Assembly (NCBI GenBank): GCA_012960535.1
Contig: DUBB01000009.1
Span: 30,825-94,824, forward strand
DNA length: 64,000 nucleotides
Direction: 5' to 3'
From: Gammaproteobacteria bacterium
GTDB lineage: Bacteria; Pseudomonadota; Gammaproteobacteria; Pseudomonadales; Azotimanducaceae
Made by a program: the position numbers and the translations under genes. The notes under the pieces were generated by a model. It did no database searches, was not told where the DNA came from, and worked only from the letters and a program-made list of their open reading frames with translations. Below, piece by piece: positions 9,320 through 18,082 of this stretch (positions are counted from its first letter, which is position 1; each line of letters opens with the position of its first letter).

Positions 9320-10345
9320 TTAGAATCGATCAATAAATGCCTGGCCGTCAAGTTGCGACCGGATTAGCTCAGGCAACTGCAGATCCAGGTGATTAACGAT
9401 GGACGGAACAATATCGACAATACCAGGGGTCTGCGAAAAGCGCCCATTCAAGTGACGGCTATTAGTCGATATCCAGGTGGTCCGCTCTCGCTGGGAATGG
9501 CCGCCATGATCCTTACCCGTCTGCCGGCTGCGGCCATGATCAGTGGTTACTATGATGAGCCAGTCCTCGGCCAGCAACTTCTGGCGTTGCTGTATTACCT
9601 TCCAGATTTCGCCAACCCAGGCATCAGTCAATTGCAGCGCGTCATCCTGCTGGCGACTGTCACCAAAGAAGTGGCCAATATCATCGGTATACTGAAAATA
9701 GACCCAGCTAAGATCCGGTCCCTTGTCACTTATATACTCAGCCGCAGAGGTGGCCACGTGTTCATCAATGGCCCGAATGTATAAAGAATCTGGGTCATGT
9801 GGGAAACGCGCCAGGTCATACTCCATGCCATCAACGTAATGATCGAGTTTGCGCCCGCCAGCAGCATGCAGGGTATCACCCAGCAAACGGGTTCTATTAT
9901 ATTCCCAGGTAGAAAACACCGCTGTCTGTAGCTTCTGATCAAAAGCTTTAGCGATTCGAAAAATATCCCAGTAGCGATAGTCCGGATGCCTGACTTCGTT
10001 ATCCCAGACGTTATGTTTATTCGCCCAGGTACCCGTCAACAGGCTCTGATAGCCAACGGCTGATACCGTGGGGCTCTCGGTATCAGTGCCAATAGCGCCA
10101 CCTACAAAAGCCCGGGTATAACCGCCCGCATTACTGATCAAATCAAGGTTCGGCGTATGAACGCGCTCCAGTACATCTGCTGGTATGCCATCGACAACAA
10201 TAAAAACCGCTTTGCGCATGCCTTCCTCCAACCCTAAATCAACTGAATTATCGGCAGAGGCGACGCTCGATGCAAAGGCAGAACAGATCAGAACAGCGCT
10301 AACAGACCATTGCCCTGCTGCAACGTATAATTGCTTTATCCTCAA
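9320..10345 (-). CDS. Exported alkaline-phosphatase-superfamily phosphodiesterase
   Basis: A 341-residue protein with an N-terminal signal peptide (hydrophobic VSAVLICSAFASSVASA). The nucleotide pyrophosphatase/phosphodiesterase fold shows in the metal-binding AVFIVVDGIPADVL, the nucleophile region SPTVSAVGYQSLLTG, the YFQYTDDIGHFFG metal site and TTDHGRSRQTGKDHGGHS. Its start codon directly abuts the soxG stop, so it is the last gene of the methylamine run. Family members cleave phosphodiesters; the choline-specific glycerophosphodiesterases of this superfamily make glycerophosphocholine or phosphocholine a plausible substrate, which is inference from context. Confidence 0.82.
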   Translation of the reverse strand: MRIKQLYVAAGQWSVSAVLICSAFASSVASADNSVDLGLEEGMRKAVFIVVDGIPADVLERVHTPNLDLISNAGGYTRAFVGGAIGTDTESPTVSAVGYQSLLTGTWANKHNVWDNEVRHPDYRYWDIFRIAKAFDQKLQTAVFSTWEYNRTRLLGDTLHAAGGRKLDHYVDGMEYDLARFPHDPDSLYIRAIDEHVATSAAEYISDKGPDLSWVYFQYTDDIGHFFGDSRQQDDALQLTDAWVGEIWKVIQQRQKLLAEDWLIIVTTDHGRSRQTGKDHGGHSQRERTTWISTNSRHLNGRFSQTPGIVDIVPSIVNHLDLQLPELIRSQLDGQAFIDRF

Positions 10346-10966
10346 CTAGCCTCCCATCTCGAGACTGCCTTGGGATACCAAAACCCTAAAATCCTGGGCG
10401 CTATGCAGTAACCATTGCAGCAGATATTCAGAAAAGGTCCGACGTACTACCAGCTTATATTGGTACTCAGCCGTACTGCAGGCTAGCAGGACATTGGCTT
10501 TAGCCAGGCCAATCTGGGCGCAATCACCATTGTTAAAACCACTCGGATGCAGATCCAAAGTACAGCCTTTAGCGAGAATATCTGCTGCCTGGGGCCCTTC
10601 AATTTCAAGTACGACAGCTGAACCGCTTAGGTCCGTGGCGGTTGCATGCAAGCCTTGAAAGACCTGCCTTAATTCACTGAGCAAGCCATAGGTGTTAACA
10701 TCTTCTGTCAGCAGCAACCATTCTGTCGGCCCTAACCAGTATATCTGCTGCCGGCCATGTGCCACAAACCGATTCGCCTGCTTAGGTGGGACCAAGCCAG
10801 TTATATTGGCCACTGCATCACTAAGGCGCTGGCTTGCCAGGTCACCCCGTAAATTGATGTGGCCCAGACCGGTCAGTATTCGAATATCCAAATCAGCGCC
10901 AGCCTGCTCAGCCACCGACGCTTTGGTAATAAATTTTGAAAGGTAGCTGGGCATTAAATCAGACAT
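10346..10966 (-). CDS. soxG: Sarcosine oxidase gamma subunit
   Basis: About 206 residues from an ATG whose ATGTCTGA overlaps the soxA stop; an earlier in-frame start is possible. The GcvT-like fold of this subunit shows in LGHINLRGDLASQRLSDAV, QIYWLGPTEWLLLTE, ATDLSGSAVVLEIEGPQAADIL and FNNGDCAQIGLAKANVLL. SoxG completes the alpha-beta-gamma-delta heterotetramer that oxidises sarcosine to glycine, with tetrahydrofolate accepting the methyl as methylene-THF and with H2O2 formed. Gene order B-D-A-G is the canonical one. Confidence 0.9.
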   Translation of the reverse strand: MSDLMPSYLSKFITKASVAEQAGADLDIRILTGLGHINLRGDLASQRLSDAVANITGLVPPKQANRFVAHGRQQIYWLGPTEWLLLTEDVNTYGLLSELRQVFQGLHATATDLSGSAVVLEIEGPQAADILAKGCTLDLHPSGFNNGDCAQIGLAKANVLLACSTAEYQYKLVVRRTFSEYLLQWLLHSAQDFRVLVSQGSLEMGG

Positions 10967-13961
10967 TCTGACGCGCCCCTTTGGGGTCATAAAAAACACT
11001 GGAGGTTACTTCAACAGCAACATCAGGCCCCGACGATGCGCGAGCGAACACCCGATCTCCCAATCTGGCATGGCCATTGATCAGCAGCCCCAAAGCAATC
11101 GGCTGACCCAGGTTGGCGCTGTAATAGCTCGAGGTCACATGGCCAACCATCGGTACCGGTGAAGGAGCAGAAACATCATCAAGCAACTGACTGCCTTCGC
11201 TCAGGACACTCCTGCCATCGCAGGATAAAAGGCCCACCAACTGCTTGCGCTGCGACCCAACCATAACCGAGCGAGAAAGTGAGCGTTTGCCTATAAAATC
11301 CTTATCCCTGGATAACATCCAATTTAATTTCAGGTCGACTGGTGTCACCGATCCATCAGTGTCCTGGCCGACAATAACAAAGCCCTTTTCAGCACGCAGC
11401 ACATGCATGGTCTCGGTCCCATAAGGTGTAATGTTAAAAGCCTGACCTGCCGTCATGATCTTATTCCACATGGCCAGGGCATAACGACTGTCGACATTAA
11501 CCTCGTAGGCCAGCTCACCACTGAAGCTGACTCGAAACAACTGAACATCAATCCCGCCTAAAACAGCATCCTTTACCGTCATAAAAGGAAAATGAGAACG
11601 TGCCAGATCAATGCTGCAGCCCACCTTTTCCAGCACCTGCCTGCTGTCAGGTCCGGCAACGGCAATGGTTGAAAACTGATCGGTAAGGGAAGTTAAATGC
11701 ACCTTGAGGTCTGGCCATTCGGTCTGTAACCATAATTCAAGCCAGGCCAGTACGGCTGCCGCGCCACCCGTGGTGGTGGTCAGGTAGTAATGATCTTCGG
11801 CCAGGCGGGCCATTACACCATCATCTTTTACCATGCCATCTTCACCGAGCATGATGCCGTAAGCACAGCGACCGATTTTCATGGTGTCTACATTATGGGT
11901 ATAGATACGATTCAGAAACTCAGCCGCGTCGGCACCATGAACATCAATTTTCCCCAGCGTGGACGCATCCATAATGCCAACACCGGCACGCGTGGCCAGG
12001 CACTCCCTGGCAACTGCAGCATCAAGGTCCTCGGTTTTCTTGGGGAAATACCAGGGCCGTAACCATTGCCCCACTGTCTCAAAGGGTATGCCTGCCTGCT
12101 CATGCCAATCATGTATTGCCGTTGTCCTCACCGGCTCATACAGATCCATCACCGCCTCACCCGCCCCGACGGCAAAACTGGTAGGCGTATAAGCAGGTCT
12201 GAACGTCGTTGTGCCCACCTCGGCAATGGGTAACTGCAAACATTCGGCCAGTACCGCCATACCGTTGATATTGCCCAGCTTGCCTTGCTCTGTACCAAAA
12301 CCCAGGGCCGTATAGCGTTTAACATGCTCGACGCTTTCAAATCCTTCTCGCACCGCCAGGCGAATATCGGCGACAGCCGTATCGTTCTGGAAATCTATGA
12401 ATTGCTTGGGGCAGCGATCCGGGTCCTTCTCGGCCGGTACCCGCCACAGCGGCTGCAGCGTACTTTGCGGGGTTTCAGGCAATTGCGGTATTTCAACCTT
12501 TGCTGCAACCAGACCACATCTTTCTACCACCTGAAGTCCACCGGCGAGCCCATCGCTCAAGCAATCCGGCAGGCTCAACAGACCCCGTCCTGCACCGACA
12601 GACACATTTCCCTGACGACTTTCATCGGGAACAAAGCCCTGGCAACAATCATCCCAGCGAATGCTTCCGCCAGCCTGGGAATGCAGATGCACCGCCGGGC
12701 TCCACCCTCCTGACATCGCCAGCAGATTACATTCCAGGGTCCGGGTAACGATCGCGCGAGACTCTGGCTGGCCGTCCCAACTGGCTAACTTAACAGCCCT
12801 GATACGGCGACTTCCCTTTACGTCTGTCACAATATGGCCAGTCAAAACAGGGATATCAACTTTAGCCACCTGTTCCCGTAGTTCGCCTGCACCGGTTGCC
12901 CGACTATCGACGATCGCCACCACCTTGATGCCTTCCCTGTTCAGGTCGAGAGCAGTTTGGTAGGCACTATCATTATTGGTAAAAACCACAGCTCGTTCAC
13001 CCGGCGCCACAGCAAAACGATTGATATAGCTCGAAACAGCTGACGCCAGCATTATTCCGGGTCGATCGTTATTACAGAAAACCAGTGGCCGTTCAAAGGC
13101 GCCTTGCGCCAGCACAACCTGTTTCGCTCTCACTCGCCACAGCCTTTCCCGGACGCCTTTTCGGTTGGCAGGATTCAGGTGATCTGTGCACCGTTCAGCA
13201 ATGGTTACAAAATTATGATCGTGATATCCAAATACCGTACTTCGCGTTAGCAACCGCACATCGGCACTGGCGTTGAGTTCCTTAACAACGGCCTGCAACC
13301 AGATCTGCGCAGGTGTACCCTCTATGAGCTGATCGGTCGACAGTAAGCTGCCCCCAAATTCGTTCTGTTCATCGGCGATAATCACCCTGGCACCGCTGCG
13401 TGCCGCGACCAATGCTGACATCAAGCCGGCAGGACCCGCACCGGCAATGAGAATGTCGCAGTGTGCGTTCCTGTGTTCATAGCGATCCGGATCAAGCTGA
13501 TCCGGGGCTTTACCAAAACCCGCGGCAGCACGTATAAACCCTTCATAGAAGCGCCATAAAAACCGGGGATACATAAAAGTCTTATAGTAGAAACCGGCTC
13601 CCAGAAGGCGACTGAAAATATTATTTGCGGCGGCAATATCAAAATTAACACTGGGCCAGCCTTTGGTTGACTGCGCTTCAAGGCCGTCGAACAGCGCGAC
13701 CTGGGTGGCCCGGGCATTTGGCTGGGCATGACCGGCCCGGCCGATCTGCATTATGCCATTGGGTTCTTCCGCGCCAGCAGACACTATCCCTCGGGGCCGA
13801 TGCAATTTAAAACTGCGCCCCACTAGATTCACCCCGTTGGCCAGCAATGCTGAAGCCAGGGTATCGCCAGCAAATCCCTGATAGGTTTTGCCATCAAAAC
13901 TAAAATTTAGCGGTTGAGTTCTATCCACTCGCCCGCCTTTCTCCAATCGCCTAGTCTGCAC
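10959..13961 (-). CDS. soxA: Sarcosine oxidase alpha subunit
   Basis: About 1000 residues, the normal length for SoxA. The N-terminal domain FDGKTYQGFAGDTLASALLA and SFKLHRPRGIVSAG is followed by the NAD-binding DILIAGAGPAGLMSALVA. Later come RPLVFCNNDRPGIML, a zinc/iron-free middle domain, and a C-terminal aminomethyltransferase (GcvT) domain with TLGKIDVHGADAAEFLNR and ELAYEVNVDSRYALAMW, which binds tetrahydrofolate. I prefer the GTG at 13961 because homologues start just before RLxxGGRIDR; another GTG lies at 13973. It overlaps soxD by about 11 bases. Confidence 0.95.
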   Translation of the reverse strand: MQTRRLEKGGRVDRTQPLNFSFDGKTYQGFAGDTLASALLANGVNLVGRSFKLHRPRGIVSAGAEEPNGIMQIGRAGHAQPNARATQVALFDGLEAQSTKGWPSVNFDIAAANNIFSRLLGAGFYYKTFMYPRFLWRFYEGFIRAAAGFGKAPDQLDPDRYEHRNAHCDILIAGAGPAGLMSALVAARSGARVIIADEQNEFGGSLLSTDQLIEGTPAQIWLQAVVKELNASADVRLLTRSTVFGYHDHNFVTIAERCTDHLNPANRKGVRERLWRVRAKQVVLAQGAFERPLVFCNNDRPGIMLASAVSSYINRFAVAPGERAVVFTNNDSAYQTALDLNREGIKVVAIVDSRATGAGELREQVAKVDIPVLTGHIVTDVKGSRRIRAVKLASWDGQPESRAIVTRTLECNLLAMSGGWSPAVHLHSQAGGSIRWDDCCQGFVPDESRQGNVSVGAGRGLLSLPDCLSDGLAGGLQVVERCGLVAAKVEIPQLPETPQSTLQPLWRVPAEKDPDRCPKQFIDFQNDTAVADIRLAVREGFESVEHVKRYTALGFGTEQGKLGNINGMAVLAECLQLPIAEVGTTTFRPAYTPTSFAVGAGEAVMDLYEPVRTTAIHDWHEQAGIPFETVGQWLRPWYFPKKTEDLDAAVARECLATRAGVGIMDASTLGKIDVHGADAAEFLNRIYTHNVDTMKIGRCAYGIMLGEDGMVKDDGVMARLAEDHYYLTTTTGGAAAVLAWLELWLQTEWPDLKVHLTSLTDQFSTIAVAGPDSRQVLEKVGCSIDLARSHFPFMTVKDAVLGGIDVQLFRVSFSGELAYEVNVDSRYALAMWNKIMTAGQAFNITPYGTETMHVLRAEKGFVIVGQDTDGSVTPVDLKLNWMLSRDKDFIGKRSLSRSVMVGSQRKQLVGLLSCDGRSVLSEGSQLLDDVSAPSPVPMVGHVTSSYYSANLGQPIALGLLINGHARLGDRVFARASSGPDVAVEVTSSVFYDPKGARQNV

Positions 13962-14253
13962 TGCTGTCAACACCCTCTGTTTCTGGTTCTGAAGAAGTCG
14001 TAAACTTTGAACTGCCAGCGATCTCGTAGGTCAGGGTATTCCTTTCAACCACAAACCACTGCCGGCAGCCCTGGCTATGATTCCACAGTTCTCGATGCCA
14101 GCCTCGCGTATTCTTGCGCATGAACAGGTAATCGGCCCAGGCCTCATCACTGAGCGTTTGTGGCAATGCCGGTCGCCTAATATCAGCCTCACCACCACAG
14201 CTGAATTCAGTTTCTGCCCGGTCACCGCACCAAGGGCACTCAATCAGTAACAT
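13951..14253 (-). CDS. soxD: Sarcosine oxidase delta subunit
   Basis: A 100-residue zinc-binding subunit. The CPWCGDRAETEFSCGGEA segment supplies cysteine ligands, followed by the family marks DYLFMRKNTRGWHRELW and GCRQWFVVERNTLTYEI. SoxD packs against the alpha subunit in the heterotetramer and has no separate activity. It is placed 20 bases after soxB and overlaps soxA, so assembly of the complex is likely supported by coupled translation. The C-terminal tail rich in Ser, Glu and Asp is longer than the conserved core. Confidence 0.93.
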   Translation of the reverse strand: MLLIECPWCGDRAETEFSCGGEADIRRPALPQTLSDEAWADYLFMRKNTRGWHRELWNHSQGCRQWFVVERNTLTYEIAGSSKFTTSSEPETEGVDSSAD

Positions 14254-14273
14254 TTTGCCTAACTCCCGTTCAT

Positions 14274-15527
14274 CTAATGAGCCACAGCAGCGGCACCATG
14301 CTCATCAATCAACGCACCACTGGCGAAACGTTCCAGATTAAAGGGTGCATTTAATTCATGTGCTTGATCATTGGCAATGGTATGTGCCAATACCCAACCA
14401 GAACCCGGTGTCGCCTTAAAACCACCCGTGCCCCAGCCACAATTAAAATAAAGCCCTTGAACCGGCGTGGCGCCGATAATCGGGCAGGCATCCGGGCTTA
14501 CATCAACAATCCCGGCCCACATCCGTAACAGACGGACCCGGCTGAAAGCTGGGAACAGCTCAATAATGGCCTGCAGGGCATGTTCGATAGTCTGAAAACT
14601 ACCGCGTTGGCCGTAGCCAACATACGAATCGATACCGGCACCGACGACCAACTCACCTTTATCCGACTGGCTGATGTAGCCGTGAACCGCATTGGACATC
14701 ACCACCGTATCGAGCACCGGTTTTAACGGTTCGGAAACAAACGCCTGCAGCGGGTGACTCTCCAGCGGCAGTCGAAACCCAGCATAACCGGCAAGTACAC
14801 TTGCATGTCCGGCTACCACAACAGCAACCTTATCTGCGGCAATATCACCCTGGCTCGTTTTTACCCCGCGAACCCGACCTCCCTGAATATCAAAACCGGT
14901 CACTTCACATTGCTGGATAATATCCACTCCCAGGGCATCAGCGGCGCGGGCAAACCCCCAGGCGACTGCATCATGTCTGGCAACGCCGCCTCTAGGCTGC
15001 AACGATGCGCCCAGTATCGGGTAACGTGCGGAAGCAGACGTATTCAGGCCAGGAATAGCTTTACCGAGCTGTTTGCTGCTGACGACCTGCGCATCGATGC
15101 CATTTAATCGATTCGATGCCACCCTGCGTTCAATATCACGCATATCCTGAAGAGAATGGCCGAGATTATAAACTCCTCGCTGGCTGAACATGACATTATA
15201 ATTGAGCTCAGCACTGAGCCCTTCCCAAAGCTTCATGGACTTTTCATACATTAGGGAGGCTTCGGTCCACAGGTAGTTGGAACGTACAATTGTGGTATTG
15301 CGACCGGTATTACCACCGCCTATCCAGCCTTTTTCCAGAACCGCTACGTTATCATAGCCGTGTTCTTTGGCCAGATAGTAAGCCGTAGCAAGACCATGTC
15401 CACCACCACCGACGACAATGGCATCATAGTGGGCTTTAGGCTGTGGATTTCGCCATGCTCGCGGCCATTTCCTGTTGTATTGCAAGGCATTGGAAAGCAA
15501 CGAAAAGGCAGAATAACGGCCGCTCAC
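14274..15527 (-). CDS. soxB: Sarcosine oxidase beta subunit
   Basis: A 417-residue flavoprotein. The dinucleotide site [17 protein letters not shown] lies at residues 38-54, [17 protein letters not shown] follows, and His185 in [16 protein letters not shown] corresponds to the histidine region that carries covalent FMN in heterotetrameric enzymes. The C-terminal [20 protein letters not shown] motif is also standard. SoxB holds the sarcosine-oxidising site with noncovalent FAD. It is 31 bases downstream of the dimethylglycine-dehydrogenase-like gene, consistent with sequential demethylation in one operon. Confidence 0.95.
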   Translation of the reverse strand: MSGRYSAFSLLSNALQYNRKWPRAWRNPQPKAHYDAIVVGGGGHGLATAYYLAKEHGYDNVAVLEKGWIGGGNTGRNTTIVRSNYLWTEASLMYEKSMKLWEGLSAELNYNVMFSQRGVYNLGHSLQDMRDIERRVASNRLNGIDAQVVSSKQLGKAIPGLNTSASARYPILGASLQPRGGVARHDAVAWGFARAADALGVDIIQQCEVTGFDIQGGRVRGVKTSQGDIAADKVAVVVAGHASVLAGYAGFRLPLESHPLQAFVSEPLKPVLDTVVMSNAVHGYISQSDKGELVVGAGIDSYVGYGQRGSFQTIEHALQAIIELFPAFSRVRLLRMWAGIVDVSPDACPIIGATPVQGLYFNCGWGTGGFKATPGSGWVLAHTIANDQAHELNAPFNLERFASGALIDEHGAAAVAH

Positions 15528-15558
15528 GATAATTTCAGCCTACTTATGACTTGCCTTA

Positions 15559-18057
15559 TCATTCGCTGTGTCGCAGACGAAGATTTTCCGGATCATAGGG
15601 GCTTTCCCCGACCACCACTGCAGGGTAAAGCTTGCCCAGTATCTCTATAGTCATCTCGGTACCCAACTGCGCATAAGCCGGTTCAACCATACCCATAGCC
15701 AGCGATTGATTAACCCTAAAGCCAAAACCACCGCTGGTAGCTCGGCCAACCAACTGTCCCTGCCTGGTCAGGGCATTGTTACCCAGCGCATCAGCATCGA
15801 CTACGTCTTTAACTGCCAGGGTCACGAGTTGACTTTTGAGTCCGGCCGACTGGCGCTCCAATAAGGCTTGTCTACCCAGGAAATCCCCTTTATCCAGATT
15901 AATAAAGCGATCCAGAACTGACTCAAAAGCCGAATATTCAATTGAAAGCTCGGTGCCTATCATGCGATAGGATTTCTCCAGTCGCATGGAATCCATGGCA
16001 CGAATACCAAAGGGTTTCAGGCCAAGGTCAGCTCCTGCTTCAAACAGAGCATCAAATAACGTGTTCTGGTATTCAATGGAGTGATGCAGTTCCCAACCAA
16101 GCTCACCGACGAAATTAACCCGCAGGGCATTGACGGGTACACCGCCTGCCAGAATCTGCTGACCGGTCAACCAGCGAAACTGACTGTTAGAAAAATCAGC
16201 GCTGGAAACACGCTGCATTAAAGTCCGGGCTTTGGGACCCGAAACGACCAGAACACCCGTACTGGATGTTAGCTGGGTAAACTGTACTGAACCGTCTGTG
16301 GGTAACCTCTTACACAAATAATCGTGATCCAGGCGCTGCATAGCACCCGCTGAAACCAGGTAGAAGGAATTGGATGCCTCCCGCATGATAGTGAATTCTG
16401 AATGTACTCCACCGCGGCTATTCAGCGCATGACAAAGACCTATGCCACCTTTTTTTCTGGGTAATCTGTTGGCAACAAAATAATCCAGAAAGGCTTCGGC
16501 ACCAGGCCCTGAGATTCGGCACTTGGCAAATGCAGTCATATCCAGCAGACCCACATTATGCGTTACATTATGGACTTCCTGTTTAATGGCATCGAACCAT
16601 CGGGACCGCTTAAACGACCAGTGATCCTCAGCCGCTTCACCATCGGCAGCAAACCAATTCGCTCTTTCCCAGCCAAACTTCTGGCCAAACACCGCACCCA
16701 TCGACTTTAACCGGTCATAACACGGTGCCGTTCGCAGCGGTCGAGCCGCCGGTCTCTCTTCATCAGGATAGTGAATAACGAAGACACTGGCATAGGCCTC
16801 TTCATTCTTTTCAATCAAATAATCTTTATTTGCATAATCACCAAACCTTCTCGGTTCAACGCCCAGCATGTCGATGGTCGGTTCTCCTTCAACGATCCAT
16901 TCAGCCAGTTGCCAGCCAGCGCCGCCAGCGGCGGTAATTCCGAAGCTGTGACCTTCGCTTAACCAGTAATTTTCTCTATCCCATGCCGGTCCCACTATAG
17001 GATTACCATCGGGTGTATAGGCGATCGCTCCATTGTAAACCTGCTTGATGCCAACCTCTGCAAAAGCTGGCACCCGCGCCATCGCGGATTCTATATGGGG
17101 TGCCAGGCGGTCCAGGTCTTCCTGAAAGAGTTCATATTCCGCCCGCGGGTCAGGGCCATCCACATAACAGGCAGGCGCACCTTTTTCATAGGGACCCAGA
17201 ATGAAACCGCCGTTCTCCTCGCGCAAGTACCAGGAGCCGTCTGATTCACGAAGAACGGCCAGTTCCGACTGTCCCCGGGAATGTCTGGCCTGCAATTCAG
17301 GATGAGGTTCGGTAACGATGTACTGGTGTTGAACCGGAATCACGGGAATATCCAAACCGACCATGGCACCCGTCTGCCTTGCATAATTCCCGGTGGCCGA
17401 GATAACGTGCTCACAACTGATGTCACCCTGGTCTGTGGTAACAATCCAATTATCCGAGAAGCCTCTTTCTATTGCCACAACCGAGGTGTTGCGATATATC
17501 GTTGCGTTCTTAGCCCTTGCCCCCTTAGCCAGGGCCTGAGTGAGATCGGCCGGCTGGATATAACCATCATCGGGGTGATAGATGCCGCCAACCAGGCCTT
17601 CCGGATTACATAAGGGCCAGAGTCGGTGAATTTCTGCTGGAGTCAGGAATTCCACATTAATGCCAATGGTGCGAGCCGTTGCAGCATATTGATAGTACTC
17701 GTCCATGCGGTCATCATTCATCGCCAGCCGCAGGTTACCCACCTGACTGAAACCGACATGCTGACCTGTTTCTGCTTCCAACTGCTGGTATAAGTTGACT
17801 GAATATTTATGAATCTGGCCAACGCTGTAGCTCATATTAAATAAAGGTAGTAACCCGGCAGCATGCCAGGTTGAACCCGACGTCAGCTCGGCTTTTTCCA
17901 GCAGCACAGCCTGCTCACCCCAACCTTTTTTGGCAAGGTGATACAAGGCACTGACACCAACTACACCGCCCCCTATGACAACTACTTTAGCCTGGGATTT
18001 TATTTTCACGTCTTCACCTCTACTGTCCTGATTATCGCTTCTGTCCTGCCAGGTCAC
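15559..18057 (-). CDS. Dimethylglycine dehydrogenase-like FAD/GcvT flavoprotein
   Basis: Up to 832 residues. The N-terminal DAO domain has VVVIGGGVVGVSALYHLA and then GSTWHAAGLL, where His65 matches the histidine that binds FAD covalently in dimethylglycine and sarcosine dehydrogenases. The C-terminal half is an aminomethyltransferase (GcvT) domain (GLLDMTAFAKCRISGPGAEAFL, VNFVGELGWELHH) that captures the released methyl on tetrahydrofolate. Context between a corrinoid methyltransferase set and sarcosine oxidase supports dimethylglycine as substrate; sarcosine dehydrogenase is the alternative. A GTG at 18009 behind GAGGTG is a competing start. Confidence 0.88.
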   Translation of the reverse strand: MTWQDRSDNQDSRGEDVKIKSQAKVVVIGGGVVGVSALYHLAKKGWGEQAVLLEKAELTSGSTWHAAGLLPLFNMSYSVGQIHKYSVNLYQQLEAETGQHVGFSQVGNLRLAMNDDRMDEYYQYAATARTIGINVEFLTPAEIHRLWPLCNPEGLVGGIYHPDDGYIQPADLTQALAKGARAKNATIYRNTSVVAIERGFSDNWIVTTDQGDISCEHVISATGNYARQTGAMVGLDIPVIPVQHQYIVTEPHPELQARHSRGQSELAVLRESDGSWYLREENGGFILGPYEKGAPACYVDGPDPRAEYELFQEDLDRLAPHIESAMARVPAFAEVGIKQVYNGAIAYTPDGNPIVGPAWDRENYWLSEGHSFGITAAGGAGWQLAEWIVEGEPTIDMLGVEPRRFGDYANKDYLIEKNEEAYASVFVIHYPDEERPAARPLRTAPCYDRLKSMGAVFGQKFGWERANWFAADGEAAEDHWSFKRSRWFDAIKQEVHNVTHNVGLLDMTAFAKCRISGPGAEAFLDYFVANRLPRKKGGIGLCHALNSRGGVHSEFTIMREASNSFYLVSAGAMQRLDHDYLCKRLPTDGSVQFTQLTSSTGVLVVSGPKARTLMQRVSSADFSNSQFRWLTGQQILAGGVPVNALRVNFVGELGWELHHSIEYQNTLFDALFEAGADLGLKPFGIRAMDSMRLEKSYRMIGTELSIEYSAFESVLDRFINLDKGDFLGRQALLERQSAGLKSQLVTLAVKDVVDADALGNNALTRQGQLVGRATSGGFGFRVNQSLAMGMVEPAYAQLGTEMTIEILGKLYPAVVVGESPYDPENLRLRHSE

Positions 18058-18082
18058 GCTTTTAAACGATTAAACCATAGTC

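Noticed and set aside
10959..13961. Overlapping open frames on the strand opposite soxA and the other large genes
   Set aside because: They are shadows of high-quality coding sequence, with no motifs and no ribosome sites of their own.
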